A stretch of 13,409 nucleotides of DNA from Deltaproteobacteria bacterium (lineage in GTDB: Bacteria; Desulfobacterota; Desulfobacteria; Desulfobacterales; ETH-SRB1). The position numbers were made by a program, and so were the translations under genes. A model generated the notes under the pieces. That model saw nothing but the letters and a program-made list of their open reading frames with translations. It ran no database searches and had not been told where the DNA came from. Positions 7,151 through 13,409 of this stretch are shown piece after piece. The first letter of the stretch is position 1; each line of letters begins with the position of its first letter. The stretch is taken from positions 1 to 13,409 of the forward strand of contig JAFCZU010000048.1 of assembly GCA_019314185.1 (NCBI GenBank). The letters run 5' to 3'.

Positions 7151-8329
7151 TTAAGTTTCATAAAGATAAAAGCTACGACTCATCTCCTCAAAATGCTCCA
7201 GCTCATCCTTCCAGGATTCTGCAATCTCATCTACTTTATCAAAATTTTCAATTCGTCGGCGTATCTCACTGTCTCCTGTTATAAGGTCTATGGGAAGCCT
7301 GTCTAATTCATATTCATAAGGTGGAAGCTTCCACTCAAACCGCTCTCTGTGATTTAAAATTACGGCTTGAAGCAGTTTGAGAGTTGTTATATATGGCCTG
7401 TATTTATCAGGTTTATTGATATGAATTTGAAATCCATTGCACCTGATTCCCTGCCACTTGTTTGATGTGGGTTCAAATACAGTCTGCCTGAGCGTTATAC
7501 CGGATAAACCGCTTGAAGCCAGTGTTGAAAGTATTTTTTTTGTGTCAAAAAACGGCGCTCCGAACAGTTCAAAAGGCTGGGTTGTGCCTCGTCCTTCAGA
7601 AATATTGGTGCCTTCCCACAACACCTGCCCAGGATAAACCATGGCAGATACCGGGGTCGGAAGGTTTGGAGACGGCGGAATCCAGGGCAACCCTGTATGA
7701 TGGAAATACATCCCCCTTTTCCAGCCTCTCATATCCAATACTTCAAGATCACAACCGATCTCATATTGCCTGTTAAACAGCATGGAAAGTTCTCCTATTG
7801 TGAGGCCATAACGCATCGGTATGGGAAAACGTCCGACAAATGATGTACAAGCAGAAGACATGCAGTTGCCTTCAATTATTAAGCCGCTTAAAGGGTTTGG
7901 CCGATCCAGAATTAGAACCTTTTTGCCGAATTTTTTTGCAGCTTCAAGGCAAAAGGACATTGTATAGATAAATGTATAAACACGTGTTCCGACATCCTGC
8001 AGATCGATAATAAGAATATCTATGAGATCAAACATTTTCTTTGTGGGGATACGGGTTTTACCATACAGGCTGAACACTGGGATCTCTAAAACCGGATCTG
8101 TAATATTATCCGACTCGATCATGTTATCCTGTTTTTCCGCAAAAAATCCGTGTTGTGGTGAAAACAAGGCTGTAAGTTGTCCGGGAAGCTTTTTACTTAT
8201 CAAATCACGGGCATGACAAAACCTGCTGTCAACCGAAGCAGAATTACTTAAAAGGCCGATGCGGTTTCCGAATATCCATTTTGGCGGGCTCTCAATAAAC
8301 CTTTCAAGACCTGTCTGAATATTGGGCAT
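7151..8329 (-). CDS. namZ: DUF1343 protein, NamZ-type exo-N-acetylmuramidase family
   Basis: A 392-aa full-length DUF1343 protein. The characterised member, Bacillus subtilis NamZ, removes MurNAc from non-reducing ends of peptidoglycan fragments. Family blocks seen: GNRIGLLSN (21-29), LFSPQHGFFAE (55-65), IPVFSLYGK (83-91), IIDLQDVGTRVYTFIYT (107-123), LDRPNPLSG (141-149), MRYGLTIGEL (172-181), HTGLPWIPPSPNLP (211-224) and EGTNISEGRGTTQPFE (239-254). Two oddities: the common SPEHG motif has Gln59 in place of Glu, and there is no signal peptide or hydrophobic N-terminus, so as read it is cytosolic. The start at 8329 has AAGGAGA 10 nt upstream, inside the end of trmO, and is only 5 nt past the trmO stop, so the two are probably co-translated. 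Freed MurNAc could feed the MurU/AmgK-like fusion at 350-2026. The family assignment is firm; the activity is inferred. Confidence 0.88.
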   Translation of the reverse strand: MPNIQTGLERFIESPPKWIFGNRIGLLSNSASVDSRFCHARDLISKKLPGQLTALFSPQHGFFAEKQDNMIESDNITDPVLEIPVFSLYGKTRIPTKKMFDLIDILIIDLQDVGTRVYTFIYTMSFCLEAAKKFGKKVLILDRPNPLSGLIIEGNCMSSACTSFVGRFPIPMRYGLTIGELSMLFNRQYEIGCDLEVLDMRGWKRGMYFHHTGLPWIPPSPNLPTPVSAMVYPGQVLWEGTNISEGRGTTQPFELFGAPFFDTKKILSTLASSGLSGITLRQTVFEPTSNKWQGIRCNGFQIHINKPDKYRPYITTLKLLQAVILNHRERFEWKLPPYEYELDRLPIDLITGDSEIRRRIENFDKVDEIAESWKDELEHFEEMSRSFYLYET

Positions 8330-8334
8330 AGATA

Positions 8335-8760
8335 TTAATCTCCTTCATCCTCAAAACTCGGGCAAGTGTATTTATCAACAATATGGGGTTTTATATCAAG
8401 AATGGGGGTTCCTTTTAACATGTCTATACCCTTGACACGAATGATATTACCTTTAACATCAAGAACTTTTAGAACCGACATTCCGATCGGGTTTGGTCTC
8501 TTTGGCGAACATGTACTGAAAACCCCCATGTTTTCATTTCTGTGAGGTGGACTTTGTCTGAGATATCGCGAAATAAATTCCGGGCTCTTATGAAAATAAA
8601 AAATCACGACAATGTGCCGGCCGGGTTTGATATCTTCAAGCCCTTCCATATATTCCTCATCAATTACCAGGTCCCCTTCTACATCGGAAACAGACCAATG
8701 CCGAGGGACCTTTTCATAGTCATGATATACAAAACCTATGGGTTCCATTTCAATAACCAT
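8335..8760 (-). CDS. trmO: tRNA (t6A37) N6-methyltransferase TrmO family
   Basis: A 141-aa protein of the TrmO/TsaA (UPF0066) beta-barrel family. E. coli TrmO uses S-adenosylmethionine to methylate N6-threonylcarbamoyladenosine at tRNA position 37; here the protein corresponds to its core barrel. Signature motifs are PIGFVYHDY (7-15), GVFSTCSPKRPNPIGMS (79-95) and GTPILDIKP (117-125). I chose the ATG at 8760 because GGAG lies 10 nt upstream. A more upstream ATG at 8799 has no ribosome site and falls next to repeat DNA. The E. coli protein is about 235 aa, so this one lacks the C-terminal extension, as many family members do. It is followed after 5 nt by namZ. The family also contains poorly characterised members, so the exact tRNA substrate is inferred. 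Confidence 0.85.
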   Translation of the reverse strand: MVIEMEPIGFVYHDYEKVPRHWSVSDVEGDLVIDEEYMEGLEDIKPGRHIVVIFYFHKSPEFISRYLRQSPPHRNENMGVFSTCSPKRPNPIGMSVLKVLDVKGNIIRVKGIDMLKGTPILDIKPHIVDKYTCPSFEDEGD

Positions 8761-8809
8761 AACAGTTGTACTCCTGTATTTATGGTTCAGAAGAAACATA
8801 TTAAAAGAT

Positions 8810-8962
8810 GAACGTCGAACATCGAACGTCCAACGTCGAACGTCGAATTTTAAATAAGGTATTCTACCAATTTATAAACTGGCAGAGCGACACGCGGCGC
8901 AAGCGCCTGCGCTGCGCAAGCGATTTCATCATTCGATGTTCAGCGTTCGATGTTCGATGTTC
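8810..8962. repeat. Heptad GAAnnnn inverted element, copy 3
   Basis: The left arm is five heptads: GAACGTC, GAACATC, GAACGTC, CAACGTC, GAACGTC, then GAA (8810-8847). The right arm (8932-8962) on the minus strand is GAACATC, GAACATC, GAACGCT, GAACATC, GAA. The outer 31 nt of the arms match at 26 positions. The core is locally GC-rich with GCGCAAGCG twice (8897-8905 and 8914-8922), unlike the AT-rich surroundings. TAAGGTATTCTA (8855-8866) is shared, inverted, with copy 2. The element fills most of the rlmD-trmO gap. Confidence 0.85.
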
Positions 8963-8980
8963 AAAAAACGCTTCTGCCTT

Positions 8981-10369
8981 TCATGTTTTTACAAGTTTTG
9001 CCACAGACTCAATATGATATGTGTGTGGAAACATATCAACAGGCTGTATCTCCAGCACCCTGTAACTGTCCTTCATGAGACCAAGATCCCTTGCCATGGT
9101 GGCAGGGTTGCATGATACATATACTATCTTTTCCGGAGCCATTTCAATTACCTGCTTTACTACATCCTTATGCATACCCATCCTTGGCGGATCTATTATC
9201 ATGACATCCGGTCGTGAAGTGATCTGTGAAAAGCATTCCTTTATATCACCGGCAATAAAGCTGCAATTTGAAATGCCGTTTTTGCGGCAGTTGTTTTCAG
9301 CATCAGACACGGCGCTTTCAACCATTTCTATACCTGTTATTTCTCCGGCGGAATCTGCAAGATAAATAGCTATCGCCCCTGTTCCGCTATAAAGATCTAC
9401 AACTGTCTCGCTGCCTGTAAGACCGGCATAATCTTTTACTGTCCGGTAAAGCAGCTCTGCGCTCCGGGTGTTTGTCTGGAAAAATGAGTTTGCCGATATC
9501 TCAAACTCAACATGACCGATCTTATCCTTTATGCAGGAATCGCCGGCAAGGAGTATCTCATGCTCGCCAACAGCAATACCGGCCTTTCGCGTATTAATAT
9601 TGTTTATCACGGAAACTATTTCCGGATACCTGCTTGTCAAAAGATCGGCCAGAGGCTGGACTTTTGCCGGTTCTTCCGCAGCAGTTATGATGTTTATCAT
9701 CCACTGATCATAAGCAACAGAATGCCTCAACATAAGAAAACGCCAGAATCCGATATGGCTGCGAAGCCCGTAAACAGGCATATCGGAATTCTTTATAAAA
9801 GTTCTGACATCGTCGAGTATATAATTCCCAAGTTCCGGCTGGAGCAGACATTTCCCGGTATCAAGAACTTTGTAAAAAGTCCCCGGAGCATGAAGGCCGA
9901 TAGCAAAGCCTGTATCAACATCTTCTTTCCCCATCTCATCAGGCAAAAGCCATCTTCTATCTGAGCAGGAAAACTCCATCTTGTTCCTGTATCCGAAAAT
10001 CAGGCTGGAAGGAATGACCGGATGAACAGTAATACCGCTTATAAGCCCTATACGCTCAATTGAATCAACAACATGCTGCTTTTTATATTCAAGCTGTTTT
10101 TCATAAGCTAAAAACTGCCATTTACACCCGCCGCAATATTCGCTGTACATGCAGGCAGAATCAATTCTAAATGGTGATGGTTCAATTATTTCGACCACAC
10201 GGGCTTCGGCATAGCTTTTTCTCTTCTTGATTATCCTGGCGCTTACAAGGTCTAAAGGCATTGCTCTGTCAACAAAAACAGCAAAACCGTCCACCCGCGC
10301 AACCCCCTTGCCGCCATACGCCATATCAGTTATTCTAAGTTCCAGCAGTTCACCTTTTTTTATTTTCAT
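8981..10369 (-). CDS. 23S rRNA (uracil-C5)-methyltransferase, RlmD/TrmA family
   Basis: A 462-aa enzyme that methylates C5 of a uridine in structured RNA using S-adenosylmethionine. An N-terminal TRAM domain (about 1-63) is followed by the iron-sulfur cysteines C73, C79 and C82 (CX5CX2C) and C174, as in E. coli RlmD. The methyltransferase domain shows FFQTN (296-300), VVDLYSGTGAIAI (323-335), IIDPPRMGM (391-399) and the nucleophile C420 in YVSCNP. The ATG at 10369 was chosen because AAGG lies 5 nt upstream. An ATG four codons earlier (10381) has no ribosome site. RlmD, RlmCD and related enzymes cannot be told apart from sequence motifs alone, so the target uridine (U1939, U747 or both) is left open. 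The gene lies between cinA and trmO on the same strand but is separated from each by repeat elements. Confidence 0.9.
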   Translation of the reverse strand: MKIKKGELLELRITDMAYGGKGVARVDGFAVFVDRAMPLDLVSARIIKKRKSYAEARVVEIIEPSPFRIDSACMYSEYCGGCKWQFLAYEKQLEYKKQHVVDSIERIGLISGITVHPVIPSSLIFGYRNKMEFSCSDRRWLLPDEMGKEDVDTGFAIGLHAPGTFYKVLDTGKCLLQPELGNYILDDVRTFIKNSDMPVYGLRSHIGFWRFLMLRHSVAYDQWMINIITAAEEPAKVQPLADLLTSRYPEIVSVINNINTRKAGIAVGEHEILLAGDSCIKDKIGHVEFEISANSFFQTNTRSAELLYRTVKDYAGLTGSETVVDLYSGTGAIAIYLADSAGEITGIEMVESAVSDAENNCRKNGISNCSFIAGDIKECFSQITSRPDVMIIDPPRMGMHKDVVKQVIEMAPEKIVYVSCNPATMARDLGLMKDSYRVLEIQPVDMFPHTYHIESVAKLVKT

Positions 10370-10391
10370 AACAACCTTCATTATACAAAAA

Positions 10392-10477
10392 ATTTAACCA
10401 CAGAGATCACAGAGTACACAGAGATTTTCTATAAAAAAGAAGTTTCTCTGTGATCTCTATGTGCTCCGTGGTTAAAT
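10392..10477. repeat. Nonad CACAGA inverted repeat hairpin
   Basis: Two 33-nt arms (10392-10424 and 10445-10477) match as inverted copies at 27 of 33 positions around a 20-nt loop. Each arm is built of 9-nt units such as CCACAGAGA, TCACAGAGT, ACACAGAGA. The arms end in ATTTAACCAC, identical on both sides. It lies between cinA and the methyltransferase start, 23 bp from the latter, and would form a long stem in RNA or cruciform DNA. Confidence 0.8.
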
Positions 10478-10498
10478 AAGTTTTTTCTCACTTATTGC

Positions 10499-10563
10499 GT
10501 GAGTTTTAGACCTTTTCAAATTTAATTGCCTGTCTGCGGAGTAATTTAAATTAAAAAACTCAC
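10499..10563. repeat. Hairpin at the cinA 3' end
   Basis: GTGAGTTTT (10499-10507) and AAAACTCAC (10555-10563) are perfect inverted 9-mers. Imperfect inner arms AAATTTAATT and AATTTAAATT leave a central loop. The right arm overlaps the cinA stop (10560-10562). A second small stem, CTCAC/GTGAG (10487-10503), competes with it. No T-run follows the stem on the minus strand, so it may protect the transcript end or attenuate, not act as a classical terminator. Confidence 0.45.
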
Positions 10564-11810
10564 TTTTTTGATAAAAGCTCCATTCTCAACAAATCAAGCG
10601 CTTTCATGGCAAACATCTTTTTATTTATTGATCGTTTGCCAAATGCCAAATTGAATCTATAACCTTTTACAACATCAGGTGTGGCAAGGCCTATACATAC
10701 TGTGCCAACAGGTTTTTCATCTGTTCCCCCACCAGGCCCTGCTATGCCGGTTGTCGCAAGGCCATAATCCGCACAGGAAACACGCATGGCGCCTTCCGCC
10801 AGCTCCTTTGCGGTCTCTTCATGCACTGCTCCGTATCGTTCTATTGTTTCCGGCAATACACCCAGCACCTTTATTTTTGCCTCGTTTGAATATGTAACGC
10901 CCGAAAATAAAAAATAGTCTGAGCTTCCCGGCACATTTGTAATCCAGTGTGATAAAAGGCCGCCGGTACAGCTTTCCGCAATCGCCAGGCTCGCTTTTTT
11001 ACTTCGAAGAAGGCCCCCCACAACAGCTTCCATTGATTCGCCGTCAACAGAAAACACATTATCACCGATCTTGTTCAAAACCCATTCAGAAGCCTTTGTC
11101 AAAAGCTCATTGCATATATTTTTATCTTTCCCTCGCGTGTAAAGCTTTACATATATATCCGAAAAATTTGCTTGAAAACCAAGTTTAATCTCAGGAAACT
11201 TTTCTGTTAAACCAGCAAGCCGCTGGTTTATATTGGCCTCTGCCAGCCCGAATATTGAGATATTTCTGACAAAAGAAAATTCTCTTTTACTGCCGTAAAG
11301 CATCTCAATCCGGGGCAATACAGAGTCTGCAAACATCCTGCGCATTTCAAAAGGAACACCAGGCAAAAAGAAAAAATGACTCCTTCCTATTTTCAACTGA
11401 AAACCCGGCGCTGTTCCAACAGGATTGCAGATACACTCAGCGCCCTCAGGCAGCATAGCCTGTTTCCTGTCAATCTCGGTTATTGAGCGCTTTATGGTCT
11501 TGAAAAAATTCTCAATACCGGCTTGGGCTATATCGCTGACAACCAGTCCAACACCTGCCGCCTTTGCTGCCGCCTCTGCTGTAAGATCATCAGTCGTAGG
11601 CCCAAGACCGCCTGTTACCACTGTGATATCAGCGCGGCTCGCTGTTTCTTTCAGCATGGAAACAATAGCATCAATATCATCACAAACAGAATTGTGCCTG
11701 ACAACCTGTATCCCTTCTCCTTCCAGCATCTGTGCAATATATGACGAATTGCCGTCAACAACAGCGCCTGAACAGATTTCATCTCCTGTAATTATTATTT
11801 CCGCTATCAT
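10560..11810 (-). CDS. cinA: CinA: N-terminal MoCF-like domain plus NMN amidohydrolase domain
   Basis: A 416-aa protein of standard CinA length. The N-terminal part (1 to about 170) is the molybdopterin-binding/COG1058 fold, with ITGDEICSG (7-15) and TVVTGGLGPTTDD (63-75). In studied homologues it hydrolyses ADP-ribose. The C-terminal part (about 258-410) is the PncC-type NMN deamidase, with AESCTGG (278-284) and TGIAGPGGGTDEKPVGT (354-370). It converts nicotinamide mononucleotide to nicotinic acid mononucleotide for pyridine nucleotide recycling. Both domains look intact. The start at 11810 begins MIAEIIITGDE with AAGGA 10 nt upstream. It is divergent from lnt and followed by the methyltransferase after a 190-bp hairpin-rich gap. 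The name refers to competence-damage induction in pneumococcus, and no competence genes are seen here. Confidence 0.93.
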   Translation of the reverse strand: MIAEIIITGDEICSGAVVDGNSSYIAQMLEGEGIQVVRHNSVCDDIDAIVSMLKETASRADITVVTGGLGPTTDDLTAEAAAKAAGVGLVVSDIAQAGIENFFKTIKRSITEIDRKQAMLPEGAECICNPVGTAPGFQLKIGRSHFFFLPGVPFEMRRMFADSVLPRIEMLYGSKREFSFVRNISIFGLAEANINQRLAGLTEKFPEIKLGFQANFSDIYVKLYTRGKDKNICNELLTKASEWVLNKIGDNVFSVDGESMEAVVGGLLRSKKASLAIAESCTGGLLSHWITNVPGSSDYFLFSGVTYSNEAKIKVLGVLPETIERYGAVHEETAKELAEGAMRVSCADYGLATTGIAGPGGGTDEKPVGTVCIGLATPDVVKGYRFNLAFGKRSINKKMFAMKALDLLRMELLSKK

Positions 11811-11845
11811 TTGATAATTATCCTTAAATATTGTATCAGTTCACA

Positions 11846-11869
11846 GGTTCAACGGTTCAATGGTTGTTG
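11846..11869. repeat. 8-nt tandem array, core GGTTCAAn
   Basis: Three octamers: GGTTCAAC (11846-11853), GGTTCAAT (11854-11861) and a diverged GGTTGTTG (11862-11869). The last pairs with ACAACAAC at 11895-11902 to form an 8-bp stem. The array lies in the divergent cinA-lnt promoter gap. Confidence 0.6.
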
Positions 11870-11910
11870 TTTCCCCAAATTGAAGAGCGAAGCGACAACA
11901 ACATTCAAAA

Positions 11911-11934
11911 TTCGACGTTCGATGTTCGATGTTC
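11911..11934. repeat. Heptad array, copy 4 of the GAAnnnn family
   Basis: TTCGACG, TTCGATG, TTCGATG, TTC in strict 7-nt period, which on the minus strand is GAACATC, GAACATC, GAACGTC, GAA. Only one arm is present. The opposite side is replaced by the GGTTCAAn octad array. AACACCT repeated twice follows (11951-11964) and abuts the lnt start. Confidence 0.75.
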
Positions 11935-11967
11935 ATCTTTTCAAGGGTTCAACACCTAACACCTAAT

Positions 11968-13409
11968 ATGACACTTATACAATATTATGACAAGAATGAC
12001 AGGCTGAAAATTATCTTAGCTGTTCTCAGCGGTCTGCTGCTCACAGGCTCCTTTCCAAAAATCGGTATATCCTGGTTTGCGTGGTTTGCCCTTGTTCCAC
12101 TGCTTATCTCCTTAAGAAATCTTTCGATGCAAAAAAGTTTTTTCCTGGGGTTTTTAACAGGGGCCTCCCATTACATTAGTCTATTATACTGGCTCCCATA
12201 TACCATGAAAACATACGGTCACCTTCCTTTTTTACTGTGCGTGATCATACTTATCCTTTTGTCCTCCTTCCTTGCTCTCTATACGGCAGGCTTTTCAGCC
12301 GTACTGTCAAAACTCTGCTCAAAGCCGGGCATGTCCCTTATTCTGGCGCCTGTAATATGGGTATCATTTGAATATATGCGTACTTTTTTTTTCTTCGGGT
12401 TTCCCTGGGAACTAATCGGATATTCCCAATATAAAAATTTACACCTGATTCAGATTGCAGATATCCTCGGCGTTTACGGCGTTTCCTTTTTAATTGTTCT
12501 GTCAAATTCGGCAATTTACCTTGTATTTCTCAGTATAACCGATAAGCGCCGGCAAAAAAAGGCTGTAACAAAAAGGCTTGCTGCAGCCGCAATATCTGTT
12601 TTTGCCATGACATTTATTCTTGTCTGGTTTTACGGAAAATGGAGCATTCAATCAATTGACAAACTGACATATACCGCCCCATCTATAAAGGCTGCAATTG
12701 TACAGGGCAACATAGACCAGACAATAAAATGGGACCCTGCATTTCAAACCAAAACCGCAAATAAATATATTAAACTGTCTCTTTCAGCAAAAAAAGATAA
12801 TCCTGGCCTTATAGTATGGCCTGAAACTGCCACACCTTTTTATTTTCTCAACAATATCATGCTGTCAAATATAGTTCAAAAGGGAATTAAAGATACAGGC
12901 TCGGATTTTCTGATAGGCAGCCCTTCCTTTGTCCTTGAAAAAGAGGCTGTTGAATATTACAACAGCGCATATCTGATAACACGGGATGGAAAGGTCTGCG
13001 GCAAATATGACAAGGCGCATCTTGTTCCTTTCGGAGAATATGTTCCTTTTAATAAATGGCTGCCCTTTATCGGCAAATTTGTGGAAGGGGTGGGCGATTT
13101 TAAATCCGGCGCCAGGGGAAAAACCATAACATGGTCTGATTGCAAATTAGGCTTGCAAATCTGTTATGAAATAATATTCCCGTGTCTTTCCAGGGACATG
13201 GCAATAAACAATGCGGCAATACTGATAAATATCACCAATGATGCCTGGTTTGGCAAAAGCGCTGCCCCTTACCAGCATTTTTCCATGGCAATATTCAGAG
13301 CAGTAGAAAACAGACGCTCTTTAATCAGATCCGCCAATACCGGTATAAGCGGATTTATTGACCCGTCGGGCAGGATTCTTGGTAAAACCGATCTTTTTGT
13401 CGAAGCAAC
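11968..13409 (+). CDS. lnt: Apolipoprotein N-acyltransferase (Lnt), 3' end outside window
   Basis: The first 480 codons of Lnt, open to the right edge. Lnt adds the third acyl chain to the N-terminal cysteine of lipoproteins on the periplasmic side of the inner membrane. The N-terminal 225 residues hold hydrophobic segments (about 14-30, 34-50, 56-76, 85-113, 123-140, 162-190, 204-222). The nitrilase-like domain (from about 238) carries the catalytic triad: E286 in VWPETATP, K349 in KYDKAHLVPFGEYVP, and C399 in GLQICYE. NITNDAWFGKSAAPYQH (421-437) and FRAVENRR (443-450) are typical. The ATG at 11968 has no Shine-Dalgarno: the bases before it are AACACCT repeats. An in-frame ATG at 11929 lies inside the heptad repeat, so initiation may be leaderless or unusual. 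It is divergent from cinA. Confidence 0.93.
   Translation, partial: MTLIQYYDKNDRLKIILAVLSGLLLTGSFPKIGISWFAWFALVPLLISLRNLSMQKSFFLGFLTGASHYISLLYWLPYTMKTYGHLPFLLCVIILILLSSFLALYTAGFSAVLSKLCSKPGMSLILAPVIWVSFEYMRTFFFFGFPWELIGYSQYKNLHLIQIADILGVYGVSFLIVLSNSAIYLVFLSITDKRRQKKAVTKRLAAAAISVFAMTFILVWFYGKWSIQSIDKLTYTAPSIKAAIVQGNIDQTIKWDPAFQTKTANKYIKLSLSAKKDNPGLIVWPETATPFYFLNNIMLSNIVQKGIKDTGSDFLIGSPSFVLEKEAVEYYNSAYLITRDGKVCGKYDKAHLVPFGEYVPFNKWLPFIGKFVEGVGDFKSGARGKTITWSDCKLGLQICYEIIFPCLSRDMAINNAAILINITNDAWFGKSAAPYQHFSMAIFRAVENRRSLIRSANTGISGFIDPSGRILGKTDLFVEA

Noticed and set aside
8810..8962. CRISPR array
   Set aside because: Units are 7 nt with no spacers of 25-40 nt and no cas genes nearby; the arrays are tandem and inverted.
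8808..9017. Plus-strand frame of 69 codons beginning MNVEHRTSNVERR
   Set aside because: It is the translation of the heptad repeat (7-nt unit read through frames gives the NVEHRTSNVER pattern) and then overlaps the 3' end of the methyltransferase gene; it has no ribosome site.
9512..9964. Plus-strand frame of 150 codons
   Set aside because: Lies wholly antisense to the well-supported RNA methyltransferase gene, with no family features and no start signal.
10392..10477. tRNA or structured RNA gene in the hairpin
   Set aside because: No cloverleaf, no CCA end or T-loop consensus; the pairing is explained by inverted nonad repeats.
11425..11814. Plus-strand frame of 129 codons
   Set aside because: Antisense shadow of cinA, Ser/Ala-rich without any recognisable motif.

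Overview
The window is about 13.4 kb of a low-GC bacterial chromosome. It probably comes from a sulfate-reducer-like Desulfobacterota (Desulfobacterales) lineage. That placement is an inference from gene content (plant-type DapB, a large PlsB, a fused MurU/AmgK-like protein, an RNase HI with an unusual N-terminal domain) and from repeat-rich intergenic DNA; no marker gene proves it. No phage genes, transposase gene, CRISPR array, tRNA or rRNA was seen.

Layout: the 5' edge holds the N-terminus of a plant-type dihydrodipicolinate reductase (minus strand, cut by the window edge). Next on the minus strand come a two-domain sugar-phosphate nucleotidyltransferase plus APH-type kinase (MurU/AmgK-like), a 570-bp intergenic region holding a heptad repeat and a MITE-like element, and glycerol-3-phosphate acyltransferase PlsB. 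A plus-strand gene for a 97-aa membrane/coiled-coil protein follows, convergent with RNase HI. Then, all on the minus strand and transcribed from right to left, come cinA, an RlmD/TrmA-family RNA methyltransferase, trmO and namZ (DUF1343); trmO and namZ are only 5 bp apart. At the right edge, apolipoprotein N-acyltransferase lnt runs divergently from cinA and is cut by the window end.

Functional links: several genes serve the cell envelope. NamZ (exo-N-acetylmuramidase family), the MurU/AmgK-like fusion, PlsB (first step of phospholipid synthesis), Lnt (lipoprotein maturation) and DapB (diaminopimelate supply) are all envelope-related. NamZ plus MurU/AmgK would give the two ends of a MurNAc salvage route. 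The rest are RNA or nucleotide housekeeping genes (RlmD-like, TrmO, RNase HI, CinA).

The most unusual content is between genes. Almost every intergenic gap carries degenerate tandem arrays with a short strict period and a fixed core: 7-nt units (GAAnnnn), 8-nt units (TTCGTnnn and GGTTCAAn) and 9-nt units (CACAGA plus 3). Several are arranged as inverted arms around a short core. There is also a 296-bp element with 19-bp perfect terminal inverted repeats and a 5-bp flanking direct repeat, and a separate TCGTAAAAA stem-loop family.
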